From CAZJAH01 sp964544155 (lineage in GTDB: Bacteria > Bacteroidota > Ignavibacteria > Kapaibacteriales > UBA2268): a DNA stretch of 64,000 nucleotides. The position numbers and the translations under genes were made by a program. The stretch's first letter is position 1; every line of letters begins with the position of its first letter. Positions 51,163 to 60,600 of this stretch are shown here, in pieces. The notes beneath the pieces were generated by a model. The model searched no databases and was not told the origin of the DNA. It worked only from the letters and a program-made list of their open reading frames with translations. The stretch is taken from contig CAZJAH010000001.1 of the NCBI GenBank assembly GCA_964544155.1, forward strand, positions 186,001 to 250,000. The letters are read 5' to 3'.

Positions 51163-51384
51163 TTTTCGCGTTATTTTGATTTGAAGCTTTAGCTTATATT
51201 AATGTATTTAATTCTTAATATTTTTTTTCAAGCAATTTGATTCTTTAGTGTTATTTACTGCAAAAAATATACCAACCTTATAAACAGAAATTATTTATGA
51301 AAAGATGTTAATAGTTATACTTATTTCTATTATATTTGCTCATAAGTGATTAAATTTGTTTGTCAGTTAAATTAGGGCGCTGCA

Positions 51385-52179
51385 ATGAAAATATCTACGG
51401 GAAAAACACTACTACTATCGGCACTAATACTACTGGGAGGCTGCAGCGGCGGCGGTTCCAGATCACTCATTGAACCCGGCCTGATTGAAAGCCGGAGCTA
51501 TTTTGTGAGCATCAATGATACTTTGCACGGCATATATCACTTTAGGGCGAAGGCCGTGGAAAGCCGCAGATCAGAGTTGGACAGCATTTTCACCAATGAA
51601 AAAATAGAACTGACAAATTCAGTTGATTATAGCTACAATCCTGAACTCATACACAATGTATCGTGGTATAATAACGCGGGTGAGATAAATTATTCCAGGC
51701 TATATTCTTTTAACGCTGAAAGTGGTAAACCTTCAGAAGCGGAATTTCATACCGAAACAAACAGTATAACAAGGCAGAAAGATATCGAACTAATAGAAAC
51801 AGGTGACGGCCGCGGCGGCGGGTTGCTTTTATTCCCGAAAATATTTCATAATGATGAAGGCATGATGATAGGTGCCGACGCCTTCCGCGTGAAAATAGTC
51901 GAAGGCGAATATCAGCCCGATTCGGAGAGCTTCAGGATAGAGGTAATGAGCCAAAAGGGCGCCATTGTTTACAGCAGCAGTTACGACAAAAACTTTTTGC
52001 AGGTAATCGGCGATGTTGAACCTCTTTCTCCAGGTGAATGGCACAGTTATGCTCTTCCCTGGGACAGCACTAATAATGATGGAAAAAAGCTCAGTCCGGG
52101 CGTTTATACCATAAAAATAACGATCCCGGCATTTCCGGGGTCATATTCGGAAACATTACGGTTTTACTTAAATGGCTAG
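51385..52179 (+). CDS. Lipoprotein with BsuPI-like domain
   Basis: The 264-residue product carries a lipobox (LILLGGC at about 16-22). The C-terminal 100 residues resemble the BsuPI (intracellular proteinase inhibitor-like) domain: SFRIEVMSQKGAIVYSSSY, LSPGEWHSYALPWDS and KLSPGVYTIKITIPA, with the characteristic W-D...G..L.PG.Y order. The N-terminal part (about 30-150) is unassigned. A Ser/Gly-rich linker after the lipid Cys (SGGGSRS) should let it sit at the outer membrane. It overlaps ribD by 8 bases and is therefore translated with it, without an obvious shared function. A protease-inhibiting role is only a family-based suggestion. Confidence 0.72.
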   Translation: MKISTGKTLLLSALILLGGCSGGGSRSLIEPGLIESRSYFVSINDTLHGIYHFRAKAVESRRSELDSIFTNEKIELTNSVDYSYNPELIHNVSWYNNAGEINYSRLYSFNAESGKPSEAEFHTETNSITRQKDIELIETGDGRGGGLLLFPKIFHNDEGMMIGADAFRVKIVEGEYQPDSESFRIEVMSQKGAIVYSSSYDKNFLQVIGDVEPLSPGEWHSYALPWDSTNNDGKKLSPGVYTIKITIPAFPGSYSETLRFYLNG

Positions 52180-53272
52180 TGACGAGAAATTCATGCGGCG
52201 CGCGCTTAAGCTTGCGCTCAAAGGCACAGGCCGGGTAAGCCCCAACCCGAGGGTCGGATGTGTTATCACCAGGGATGAAGAGATAATTGCCGAAGGCTGG
52301 CACAGGGAATTCGGCGGCCCGCACGCCGAGATAGAAGCCATCCGAAATGCCGGAATGGATGATTTCAGCGGCTGCACAATGTACGTTACCCTTGAGCCAT
52401 GCTCACACGAAGGCAAAACTCCGCCTTGCGCACCGGTAGTAGCCGAAGCCGGGTTCAGCAGAGTAGTTATAGGTATGGAAGACCCCAATCCCCAGGTGCA
52501 GGGTTCGGGAATACAAATGCTCAAGGAAAGAGGTATCGAAGTGGAAACCGGTATACTCGAAGAAGAATGCCGCTGGGTGAACCGCTTTTTTATAAAAAAT
52601 GTAACAACGGGCCTGCCTTATGTAATGCTGAAAGTGGCGCAATCGCTGGACGGATGCCTTGCAACTGCCCGAGGCGAGTCGAAATGGATCACGGGAGAAG
52701 AAAGCAGACGCAGGGCTCACATGCTCAGAGCTGAATTCGATGCCGTGCTTGTTGGTTCGGGTACAGCGCAAAAGGATGACCCCAGCCTCACGGTGAGGAA
52801 CGTTAAGGGCAGAAACCCCTACAGGATAGTTGTGGATACAAACCTTTCACTGCCGTTGAACCTCAACCTGTTCAAGGAAAACGGCCGCGGCCGTACAATT
52901 ATATGCTTTAAAAAAGCGCTGGCTTCAAGCCGCAAAGCAGAGAACCTGAAGATGGCCGGAATCAATCTGCTCCCTGTACCGGCCGATTTCGAAGAAAAAA
53001 TCAACATAACAAATATGCTATACGAGCTATCCGAGCAATTTAATATTGCCTCGATTATGATAGAAGGCGGCCCGGAGATACATTCATCCTTTTTGAAGGA
53101 CGGACTTGCCGACGAACTCCAGCTTTTTATCGCGCCCAAGGTTATCGGCAAGGGTATGCACGCGTTCGGGCAGCACAGCATTTACTTTCTGGAGCAGGCT
53201 CCGGGCTTCGATATCAAATCAGTCAGCCGCAGCGGCGATGACATTCATATAATAGCCGTAAAGAAAGGGTAG
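52172..53272 (+). CDS. ribD: Riboflavin biosynthesis deaminase/reductase RibD
   Basis: RibD performs the second and third steps of riboflavin synthesis: deamination of the pyrimidine amine and reduction of its ribose. The N-terminal deaminase has H51-A-E53, and PCSHEGKTPPC with C77 and C86, the zinc ligands and catalytic Glu. The reductase domain shows VMLKVAQSLDG, WITGEESRR, AVLVGSGTAQKDDPSL and IMIEGGPEIHSSFL. Its length (366) is normal. The start overlaps the lipoprotein gene by 8 bases. No other rib gene is present. The 3' side is a short intergenic piece before the assembly gap. Confidence 0.95.
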   Translation: MASDEKFMRRALKLALKGTGRVSPNPRVGCVITRDEEIIAEGWHREFGGPHAEIEAIRNAGMDDFSGCTMYVTLEPCSHEGKTPPCAPVVAEAGFSRVVIGMEDPNPQVQGSGIQMLKERGIEVETGILEEECRWVNRFFIKNVTTGLPYVMLKVAQSLDGCLATARGESKWITGEESRRRAHMLRAEFDAVLVGSGTAQKDDPSLTVRNVKGRNPYRIVVDTNLSLPLNLNLFKENGRGRTIICFKKALASSRKAENLKMAGINLLPVPADFEEKINITNMLYELSEQFNIASIMIEGGPEIHSSFLKDGLADELQLFIAPKVIGKGMHAFGQHSIYFLEQAPGFDIKSVSRSGDDIHIIAVKKG

Positions 53273-53325
53273 ATATTAAAAAAAAGCCGGGGAAAAAAAA
53301 GGGCGGCTTAAGTGAAATAATCGAA

Positions 53326-54762
53326 TTAAATGTCGGCTAATCGCAAGCGNNNNNNNNNNNNNNNNNNNNNNNNNNNNNNNNNNNNNNNNNNNNNNNNNNN
53401 NNNNNNNNNNNNNNNNNNNNNNNNNNNNNNNNNNNNNNNNNNNNNNNNNGGGTATAGCAAGCCTGAATTTTCCGCGATTGTCCTTTCCCCGACTGATACC
53501 AGAGCCTGTTCGAACATCATGAGCCCGAAAGAAGAAAGGAGCCAGATTTCGTTATCAGGTGTTTCATTAATTGTAAGCACTTTTAAAATGCCATCTGTTT
53601 CTTCATCAAGTACCCGGTCAAACTTATCTTTTATCTTTTTAATCCCTTTATCAGTCTTATAATATGAATTAGATATTAGAATTTTAGAAGAATTGAAAAT
53701 CTCTGACCAGCTTAATTCATGCAGATAATTATTCTGATCGATATTATAGATCTTTTCCCGGGATAGTACAAGCATTTTGCCATTTTTAAGCTTTGTCATA
53801 CCGGTAATTGGCATATATACACCATCATAAGTATCACCGAGGTTTTCCAGGCCGTTTTCTTCTCCAAAGAGCATCCATTCTCCATTTTCATATATACTAA
53901 TCCCAGAGCAGCAGAATTTCATAACTTTATCAGTCCATGATGTATAATCGAGGGCGAACCAAATCTTGTCATTAGTTTCAGGTAATATTTTTACCAGGCT
54001 CTTTTGTTTATTTTTATATTCTTCCTTTGTATTTGTTTCAAGAAGAATATTTTCGTAACTGTGATCCTGATTGAAAATATAAAGGCCTTTAACTGTATCC
54101 ATGGCATCAGGGTCAGAGTACTCATCAGCGTGGTGCATCCTTTGTACCATAATCCGGCCATCCGGCAACGCGGCAATAGGCGAGGCATGAGCAGATACAG
54201 ATGTTCCTAAAGGATAAAAGCTCATACCACGCGAGGTTTTAAAAATCGAGTGAAATTCGCTGCCGTCGTATTTCAGTAATTCTGAGTAGTGTTTTTCCGG
54301 GCCATAGAATACCTCTGTGGTAACCCAAACGTTATTGAATTTATCTATAGCGAAATGCCAGTATTTTCTTTTTTCTCTATCTTCATCGTCTATATAAATC
54401 TCTTCCCATTCATCTTCAGAATATTTATACATAGAATATCCGCTAACCCATATATTATCTGAGGAATCAAAGTGAATCTCAGAACTGGGATAGGTAAATA
54501 AATTTGATGTTCCATTTTCAGTGTTAATTTCTTTAGGTAGGATTCTCCATTTGCCCTCTTTATAAAGAGCTACGCCGCTTGTATCGAATTGAGAAGAACT
54601 GTTATTCTGTCCTAAAATCGCATATTGCGAGTTATGGTAATCACCATGTATGCAGTACTGAAAATCCAATCCTTCATCAAATATCTGAAAATCGTAGGAA
54701 TATGAAGAGATTGAAAAAAATATTAAAAATAGCATTGCGCTTATTATTGATTTTGTTTTCAT
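53326..54762 (-). CDS. Secreted propeller-like protein, C-terminus lost in assembly gap
   Basis: A signal peptide (MKTKSIISAMLFLIFFSISS) is followed by repeated propeller-like units of the two-component-regulator or sensor-propeller type: SGVALYKEGKWRIL, IHFDSSDNIWVSGY, DKFNNVWVTTEV and SGISIYENGEWMLFGEENGL. The last clear residues are IAENSGLLY at 53450; then comes the N run. The 34 unknown codons and the seven codons after them cannot be trusted, so the true C-terminus, where a T9SS tail would be expected, is unknown. The gene is a probable surface protein. Composition is more AT-rich than its neighbours. Confidence 0.7.
   Translation of the reverse strand: MKTKSIISAMLFLIFFSISSYSYDFQIFDEGLDFQYCIHGDYHNSQYAILGQNNSSSQFDTSGVALYKEGKWRILPKEINTENGTSNLFTYPSSEIHFDSSDNIWVSGYSMYKYSEDEWEEIYIDDEDREKRKYWHFAIDKFNNVWVTTEVFYGPEKHYSELLKYDGSEFHSIFKTSRGMSFYPLGTSVSAHASPIAALPDGRIMVQRMHHADEYSDPDAMDTVKGLYIFNQDHSYENILLETNTKEEYKNKQKSLVKILPETNDKIWFALDYTSWTDKVMKFCCSGISIYENGEWMLFGEENGLENLGDTYDGVYMPITGMTKLKNGKMLVLSREKIYNIDQNNYLHELSWSEIFNSSKILISNSYYKTDKGIKKIKDKFDRVLDEETDGILKVLTINETPDNEIWLLSSFGLMMFEQALVSVGERTIAENSGLLYXXXXXXXXXXXXXXXXXXXXXXXXXXXXXXXXXXRLRLADI
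53350..53449. other. Assembly gap (100 N)
   Basis: Exactly one hundred undetermined bases, the usual placeholder for a join of unknown size. It interrupts the C-terminal part of the propeller-like gene. The order and distance of sequences on either side of it rest on scaffolding alone. Confidence 0.99.
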
Positions 54763-54775
54763 TTTATTTCTCCTA

Positions 54776-55441
54776 TTAATCGCAATTAGATTCGCATGGT
54801 AAAGGATTGCCTGTTAAACAATCGGTTTCGCTTCCCGGGTCGCATATTGTCACCGGGCTTTTAGTTATGTTTGTGACATTGTAATACCAGCCGTGTTCCC
54901 AAGCCGTGCACTCAACTGTGTAAACAAAAGCGCAGCATTGAGTTCCACATTCCACAATCTGAGAAACAGGATAATACCATTCATCGTTGTCTTCGTAAAG
55001 ATTAGGGTCTTGCCCTTGCCAACAATCATCCTGACATAACACTTGTGTTTCTCTATCTACATGAAGCCAGCATCGTTGTGTCAGATAGCAAGTTGATTCT
55101 TCATAAAAGGTAACGGTTCTGCTACCTTGAAAGCTTTGTCCATCAAATAACGTGTTAAAAACTCCCAGTATAAAAAAGTCCTTAAATTCTTCATCGGTTA
55201 AACCATATTTACCGTAGTTATTTACACTGCCCCAATCAATTTTGACTTCAAAATTATCACCTGTTTCATTATAATCGATATAGCCATGTCCCCAGCCAAC
55301 TTCAGCATCAGTGAACTCGGAGAATGAATTTTCCGGAAAAACAACATCAGGTGGACAGTCCTGCGTGTAAGTAAGTGTAGTAGCAAGGAGCAGCAACAGC
55401 GCTCCGCCAACGATCGGTTTGAACAATTCCAAAGGTTTCAT
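54776..55441 (-). CDS. Cysteine-rich exported protein of unknown function
   Basis: After a signal peptide (about 8-26, GGALLLLLATTLTYTQ) the mature protein holds about 14 cysteines in 195 residues, mostly in the second half (STCYLTQRCW, VLCQDDCW, ECGTQCCAF, DCLTGNPLPC, ESNCD). Such a density suggests disulphide bonds in the periplasm or outside the cell. It has many Trp, Tyr and Asp, and no membrane helix. I recognise no family and no T9SS tail. A near-ideal ribosome binding site AAGGAGG (55456-55450) stands eight bases before the start codon. The propeller gene follows 13 bases downstream on the same strand, so both are probably one transcript. Confidence 0.75.
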   Translation of the reverse strand: MKPLELFKPIVGGALLLLLATTLTYTQDCPPDVVFPENSFSEFTDAEVGWGHGYIDYNETGDNFEVKIDWGSVNNYGKYGLTDEEFKDFFILGVFNTLFDGQSFQGSRTVTFYEESTCYLTQRCWLHVDRETQVLCQDDCWQGQDPNLYEDNDEWYYPVSQIVECGTQCCAFVYTVECTAWEHGWYYNVTNITKSPVTICDPGSETDCLTGNPLPCESNCD

Positions 55442-55449
55442 GGTGAAAA

Positions 55450-55456
55450 CCTCCTT
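55450..55456 (-). promoter_or_regulatory. Strong Shine-Dalgarno sequence
   Basis: AAGGAGG, read leftward, lies eight bases before the ATG at 55441. Clear Shine-Dalgarno motifs are rare at other starts in this window, so this fixes the start of the Cys-rich gene and hints at strong translation. Confidence 0.7.
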
Positions 55457-55651
55457 AATATTTTTTTAAATTCGCTCTATGTGAGCGGTAAACTGGATTG
55501 CTTTTATAGAAATAGTAATATAGATACTATCTATTGCCCCGGAAATTAAAAAAAAAAGAATGAAACTGCAAAACATATTTTTAAAGTATGTTCAATTTTT
55601 TTTCATAGGTGGTTAATGCGGAATAAGAATTAACTATGAAAAGAAACTATT

Positions 55652-56908
55652 CTATTTTTTTTGCCTGTAAAAGGAAAATATGGCGGATAGTATCAACAGA
55701 GCGCCGGACACAATAAAGGCGGAATCCAGGCCCCAAGCCGAGGCTATAAGGCCGCATGTAATGTAGGCGCTGAAAGACCCGAATATAGTGGCGCTGGAAG
55801 CAAGCCCCATTATGCCGCCCTGGTTTTCCGAAGGTGATCTTTTGCTCAAAGCCGAATAGAGCGTCGGTATAACACCCGCCACGAAAAGCCCCGTAACCGC
55901 CCTTAACGGAAATAGCCAGACATAATCTGTCACAAAAACATGCGCCATCAAGCTGAGCCCGCTAACGGATGCCGCCACAGCCATAGTTTTGCGGAAATTC
56001 TTCCTGTCGTTGCGCCTGCCCCAAAAGGGAGCCATTACAATGCTGAAAATTCCAACTATTCCCACCAGCGCGCCGGTTAACGTTTTCAGGTATTCATCCG
56101 GAGCGCCGAGGTCTTCCACAAGAAATGGGAAAATGGGATTCGTAAAGTTGATTCCACCCTGGGATAGCACAATCATTACCATCAGCACGCTTAGTATGGG
56201 CGATTTAAGAACGAATTTCAGGTTGTCGATCACACCTTTGGCTTCCTTGCTGATGATCTTTTCTTCTTTTACCATTACAATTGTCAGGATAGCGCTAAGC
56301 AGGCATAGCGCGGATACGAGGTAGAATACCGGCCTGATTCCGTAGAGGTCGGATACAACTCCCCCAATCAGCGGGCCGGTGATAATCCCTGCGGATGAAG
56401 AGCTCTGAAGGATGCCAATAGCGAAGCCGGATTTTTCCCGAGGGGTATTTGCTGTGGTAAATGACAGCGCCGCGGCTATGAATCCGCTGACTCCGCCCTG
56501 GATAACTCTAAGTATGAGCAATTGTAAAGGTGTTTGAGCGAGCGACATCACAAATACCATTACCGACAGCCCCAGGAGCGCGCGTATTATCATTATCTTG
56601 CGGCCGTATTTATCCCCGAGCGAGCCCCATACCGGCACTGCAAACATCGACAAAAAGAATGGCCCCGCGAATATGAATCCGCTCCATAATTTAGCCGATT
56701 CAAGGTCAGTAACTCCAAGTTCGCGTATATACAAAGGCAAAAAAGGCACAACTGAGCTCATGCCTACCATAGTAATGAATTGCCCCAGGCTCAGGATAGC
56801 GAGGTTGCGCTGCCAGAGTTTAGCTTCTTCCTTTCCGCTCAGCGCACGTGAAAGCTCCCGGAACCTGCCGACGGCATTCCTTAATATTTTCTGAAAATAA
56901 TTAGGCAT
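55652..56908 (-). CDS. MFS transporter
   Basis: The 418-residue protein has twelve predicted membrane helices in two sets of six. The MFS signature between helices 2 and 3 is visible (WGSLGDKYGRKIMI), with a matching sequence in the second half (FWGRRNDRKNFRKTM). The pattern RVIQGGVSGFIAAALSF and GILQSSSSAGIITGPLIGG (motif C-like) indicates a drug:H+ antiporter-type exporter, though the substrate cannot be read. The first 30 residues are polar. It follows the GT2 gene with a one-base stop/start overlap (TAATG), so both are cotranscribed. Confidence 0.88.
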   Translation of the reverse strand: MPNYFQKILRNAVGRFRELSRALSGKEEAKLWQRNLAILSLGQFITMVGMSSVVPFLPLYIRELGVTDLESAKLWSGFIFAGPFFLSMFAVPVWGSLGDKYGRKIMIIRALLGLSVMVFVMSLAQTPLQLLILRVIQGGVSGFIAAALSFTTANTPREKSGFAIGILQSSSSAGIITGPLIGGVVSDLYGIRPVFYLVSALCLLSAILTIVMVKEEKIISKEAKGVIDNLKFVLKSPILSVLMVMIVLSQGGINFTNPIFPFLVEDLGAPDEYLKTLTGALVGIVGIFSIVMAPFWGRRNDRKNFRKTMAVAASVSGLSLMAHVFVTDYVWLFPLRAVTGLFVAGVIPTLYSALSKRSPSENQGGIMGLASSATIFGSFSAYITCGLIASAWGLDSAFIVSGALLILSAIFSFYRQKK

Positions 56909-57612
56909 TATTTATTGCTATGCAGCTTTTTAATCGATATGATCTCTTTGAGCATTTTCAGAGAATCAGCAAAGGGGCTTACCGTACTTCTTTCGTCATT
57001 ATACCATTCAACGGGCAGCTCTTTTATATTAAGGCCGGACTTTTTTGCGAGATAGAGAATCTCAACGTCAAAGCCAAATCCGTCGATTTTCGTTTCAGGG
57101 AATATGGTTTCTGCGGCTTTCGCGGTAAATCCTTTAAAACCGCATTGAGTATCTTTTATTCCTTTTAAAACCAGGGCCTGTACTATATGGTTAAAGGTCC
57201 TGCCCATCATTTCGCGGTAGAAGGGCTGGTGCTTTTTAATCATGCTGTAGTCAATAGCCCTGCTGCCAATGCAGACGTCGTTTCCGTTTTTAAGGCAGCC
57301 ATATAATCTTGGCAGTTCATAAACGGGCACGGAAAGGTCGGCGTCGCTGAATATCCTTACCGCGGCATCGCTTTCAAGCATACCTCTTCTGACGGCCGCG
57401 CCTTTGCCCATATTTCGGGGCTGGCGAACCACTCTGGCCGCCCGGTTGAATGTTTCCACTACATCACATGTTTTATCGCTGCTGCCGTCATCAACAACAA
57501 TGATATCAAAGTCATATTTCCCTGTCAGATATTCGGCTGCCGTTTTTAAAGTGCGGCCAATCCTTTCTTCTTCATTAAAAGCGGGAATAATAAGTGATAA
57601 ATCTTTTGCCAT
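56908..57612 (-). CDS. GT2 glycosyltransferase (dolichyl-phosphate-sugar synthase-like)
   Basis: ATG 57612 (MAKDLSLIIPAFNEEE) gives the family start; an ORF extension to 57654 is not needed. Motifs are VVDDGSSDKT, RNMGKGAAVRRGM, IFSDADLSVP (DxD) and DTQCGFKGF, all typical of dolichyl/undecaprenyl-phosphate mannose or glucose synthases (DPG/DPM type). It has no C-terminal membrane helices, so it is a soluble or peripheral enzyme. It could make the polyprenyl-linked sugar used by the DUF2723 membrane protein encoded 52 bases upstream. That link is inference from adjacency. Confidence 0.88.
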   Translation of the reverse strand: MAKDLSLIIPAFNEEERIGRTLKTAAEYLTGKYDFDIIVVDDGSSDKTCDVVETFNRAARVVRQPRNMGKGAAVRRGMLESDAAVRIFSDADLSVPVYELPRLYGCLKNGNDVCIGSRAIDYSMIKKHQPFYREMMGRTFNHIVQALVLKGIKDTQCGFKGFTAKAAETIFPETKIDGFGFDVEILYLAKKSGLNIKELPVEWYNDERSTVSPFADSLKMLKEIISIKKLHSNK

Positions 57613-57628
57613 GTTTATTAAGTTATAA

Positions 57629-57652
57629 GAGGGGAAGTGCAAGCTTCCCCTC
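57629..57652 (-). terminator. Hairpin between DUF2723 and GT2 genes
   Basis: GAGGGGAAG (57629-57637) and CTTCCCCTC (57644-57652) form a perfect 9-bp stem with a 6-base loop. The following TTATAACTT is only partly T-rich, so it may attenuate rather than fully stop transcription into the GT2 gene. Confidence 0.5.
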
Positions 57653-57664
57653 ATTTATTAAGAG

Positions 57665-60600
57665 TTAATTACCGATAACAGGTTTCTCTGTCTTATCTGC
57701 GGTGGCTGTATCGGTTCTTTTCTGAAGCTCGGCTATGCGCATTTGCATATACTGATTCAGTATTCTGTCGCCCCTTCTCAAATACTGTTCCGATAAGGCC
57801 CGTGCAGTATCTATAGCAGCCCGGGGCCCGAGTTCATTTTCAATTTTAGTAATCTTCAGATCATCAATATTATAGTATATATCATAGAGGTTGTATTCCA
57901 GCTTCTGTAAGTCCTCTTCCCTTCCGGGCTGATTTCTCAGGCTTTCTTTATAACCCTCTGTGACTGTAATTAATTCCTGAAGCATTATCCTTGCTTCTTC
58001 GTATTCGCCAATCATTTTATTCAATTCAGCTCCCATTCTGTAAGGGCCGAAATACTTGGCTGTAGCTTCGTAAAACCGCATTTCAGGCTGAATATCGGGA
58101 TTTTCAGTAATTTCTTTACAATCATCAATACCGAGCCGCGCGTATTTTTCCAGCTTTTCTTTATCTCCGGCTTCATCATAGAGCATACTTAATCTGTAAA
58201 GGAAGTCGAATGTCATTGGGAATTGAGTTGGCGATATCATTTCATTCATTTTATCGATAACGGTAACCGCTCTCTCTCTGTCTTCTTCCATTTTAATCAG
58301 ATAATCAGCATATGAAAGGTACATATGTCTATAAGTCCCCATAAGCCTGCGGTGAACTTCATCATAATAAACATCCGGATTATTCAGGTTTCTGAATTTA
58401 AATCCATACTGCGGCCCTGTGCTAAAGTTATGGCTGTTATCGGTATTCATAAGGCACTGGTCCATAATATCTTTGTGGATCGATTCTGCCGGTCCTGTTC
58501 TTTGTTTAACAGGACAAATACGTGCTGCCATACCTTCGTACCTGAATAAAGGATCGAGGCCTCCATGGGCATCAGGCCCTACTGTATTAGAGAAGTAAAC
58601 CGGCCTTTCGAACCTTGTTTGCTCTAATATATCAAGAATTAGTTTATCCTGTACCCTGAAGAGGTATATCATTTTGCCTTCGCGTTCCTGGTAAGGCTTG
58701 CCATGAAAAGTGAACCTGACCTCTCCACTTTCGATTATTGAAGGATCATCAGTATATTGAGCAAGTATTTCTCTTCTTACAGGTATTCTAACTTCTCTTG
58801 CTTCACCAAAATCATAGCTTAAGGCACGTTCGTCATTTTCGTCAACATGAAGCATTTCATCGGGGAAAGAAAGCGGAATCTTTTCGGCGCCCCATGGCTG
58901 GCGGTTCTTAAGCTGGTCTACATACCAAAGAGTATTGCCAAGGCTCAGGTTTGCCACACGGACATCCCTGCGTACACCCATTACATCCTGCAAATACCAT
59001 AAGGGGAATGTATCGTTATCGCCATTTGTAAATAGAATTGCGTTTTCCTCGCAGCTTTGCAAAATATTATATGAATAATCAAACGGCAGATAATTACCGG
59101 CCCTGCTGTGTATTTTCCAGCCGCCGGCAGCCATATTCAGCGGTACAGCAAGGGCTGATACAGCTATCACGGCTATAGCCGTGCCTGCCATTATTTTTTC
59201 CCTGTTGATCGATTTTATTAGTGCATAAGCACCCATACCAATCCACATACAGAAAACAAAGAATGACCCCGCGTAGAAGTAATCGCGCTCCCTTGGCTGT
59301 GGCTGCTGTTGATTCTGTACTATAGCTGTCAGAACTCCCATCAGCAGGAACATAATTAAATATACAAGGGCCATTTTATCATCTTTGTAAAAATGGAATA
59401 ATAGCCCTATCAGGCCGAAAATCAAAGGTAAAGCAAAGAAAGTTACAGGGAACTGATCTTTGTACCCGTTATTGTAATTCAGGGCTTCACCTTCCCGGGT
59501 CTGGGTAAACCAAGCTACACCGGCATCCTGGACATCGCTCGTTCTTCCAATGAAATTCCACCCTAAATATCGCAAATACATATGGTCGATCTGATATTTC
59601 CAAAGATAATTTATTTCTCCGGCAAAATTTATTCTGTCAAATTCAGGTACCGAAACATATGAACCGTCCTTACGCTGAACATCTACCCTGATAGGCGGAT
59701 ACCATTCACCGTAAACATACTCGCCCCTATCGTTTTGGGCTGTGTAATTTCTTGCTATATATTCATCGCTTGCCTGATACCTGCGGGGCCAGGAAGGCGC
59801 GTCTCCATACTGCTCCCTGCCCAGGTAAGAAGCTAAAGTAGTAAAGTCTTTTGGTTCGTTTTCATTCATTGGAGGATTGGCGTTCGACCTCAGAAGTATC
59901 TGAGTATAAGTGGTATATCCCAAAAGTATAAGGAGGAATGAACCCAGAATCAGATTTAAAAGCTGCTTTTTATTCTTTAATCCCCATACAAAGAGAGCAA
60001 CTGCTCCAAAAATTATCGCCAGGGCCAAATATGTAAGCAAAGCCTCGTCCTCAATCGTATATTCTCTGGCGGCATTTCTTCCGGGTGTATGGCCGGCAAG
60101 GAACGCGGGCAGCCATTTAACTATACCGGGATATATTATACCGAATATTACCATCGCGATTAATCCCATTATGAAAAATGATTTCCAGCTGAATTCATAT
60201 TTTCTGAAATAAACCAATAGAACAATCGAGAAAACCGCAAGTATACTCAAAAGATGAACGCCGGTTGATAATCCCAAAAGGTAGGCTATCAATAACAAAT
60301 AGCGCTCGTGGCCCGGATTATCGGCTTCTTCGAACCACTTCATCATTAAAAATACAACAAGGGCAACAAAAAGTGAGGACATGGCGTAAACCTCAGATTC
60401 TACCGCGTTGAACCAGAAAGTATCGCTGAATGTCAGGGTGGCAGCGGCTATGAATGAGCTTCCGTAAACTGCCAGCGCATCACCGGCAGATCTTATTGGT
60501 TCAGTTCTAAGTGCTTTAATGACCTTTACTGTGATCAAATATAAAAGTAAGACGGTAATCGCACTTGATAATACCGATACCATATTTATTTTCCATCCGG

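Noticed and set aside
53330..53662. Plus-strand frame of 110 residues across the N run
   Set aside because: A third of it is undetermined and the rest is the complement of the propeller-like gene.
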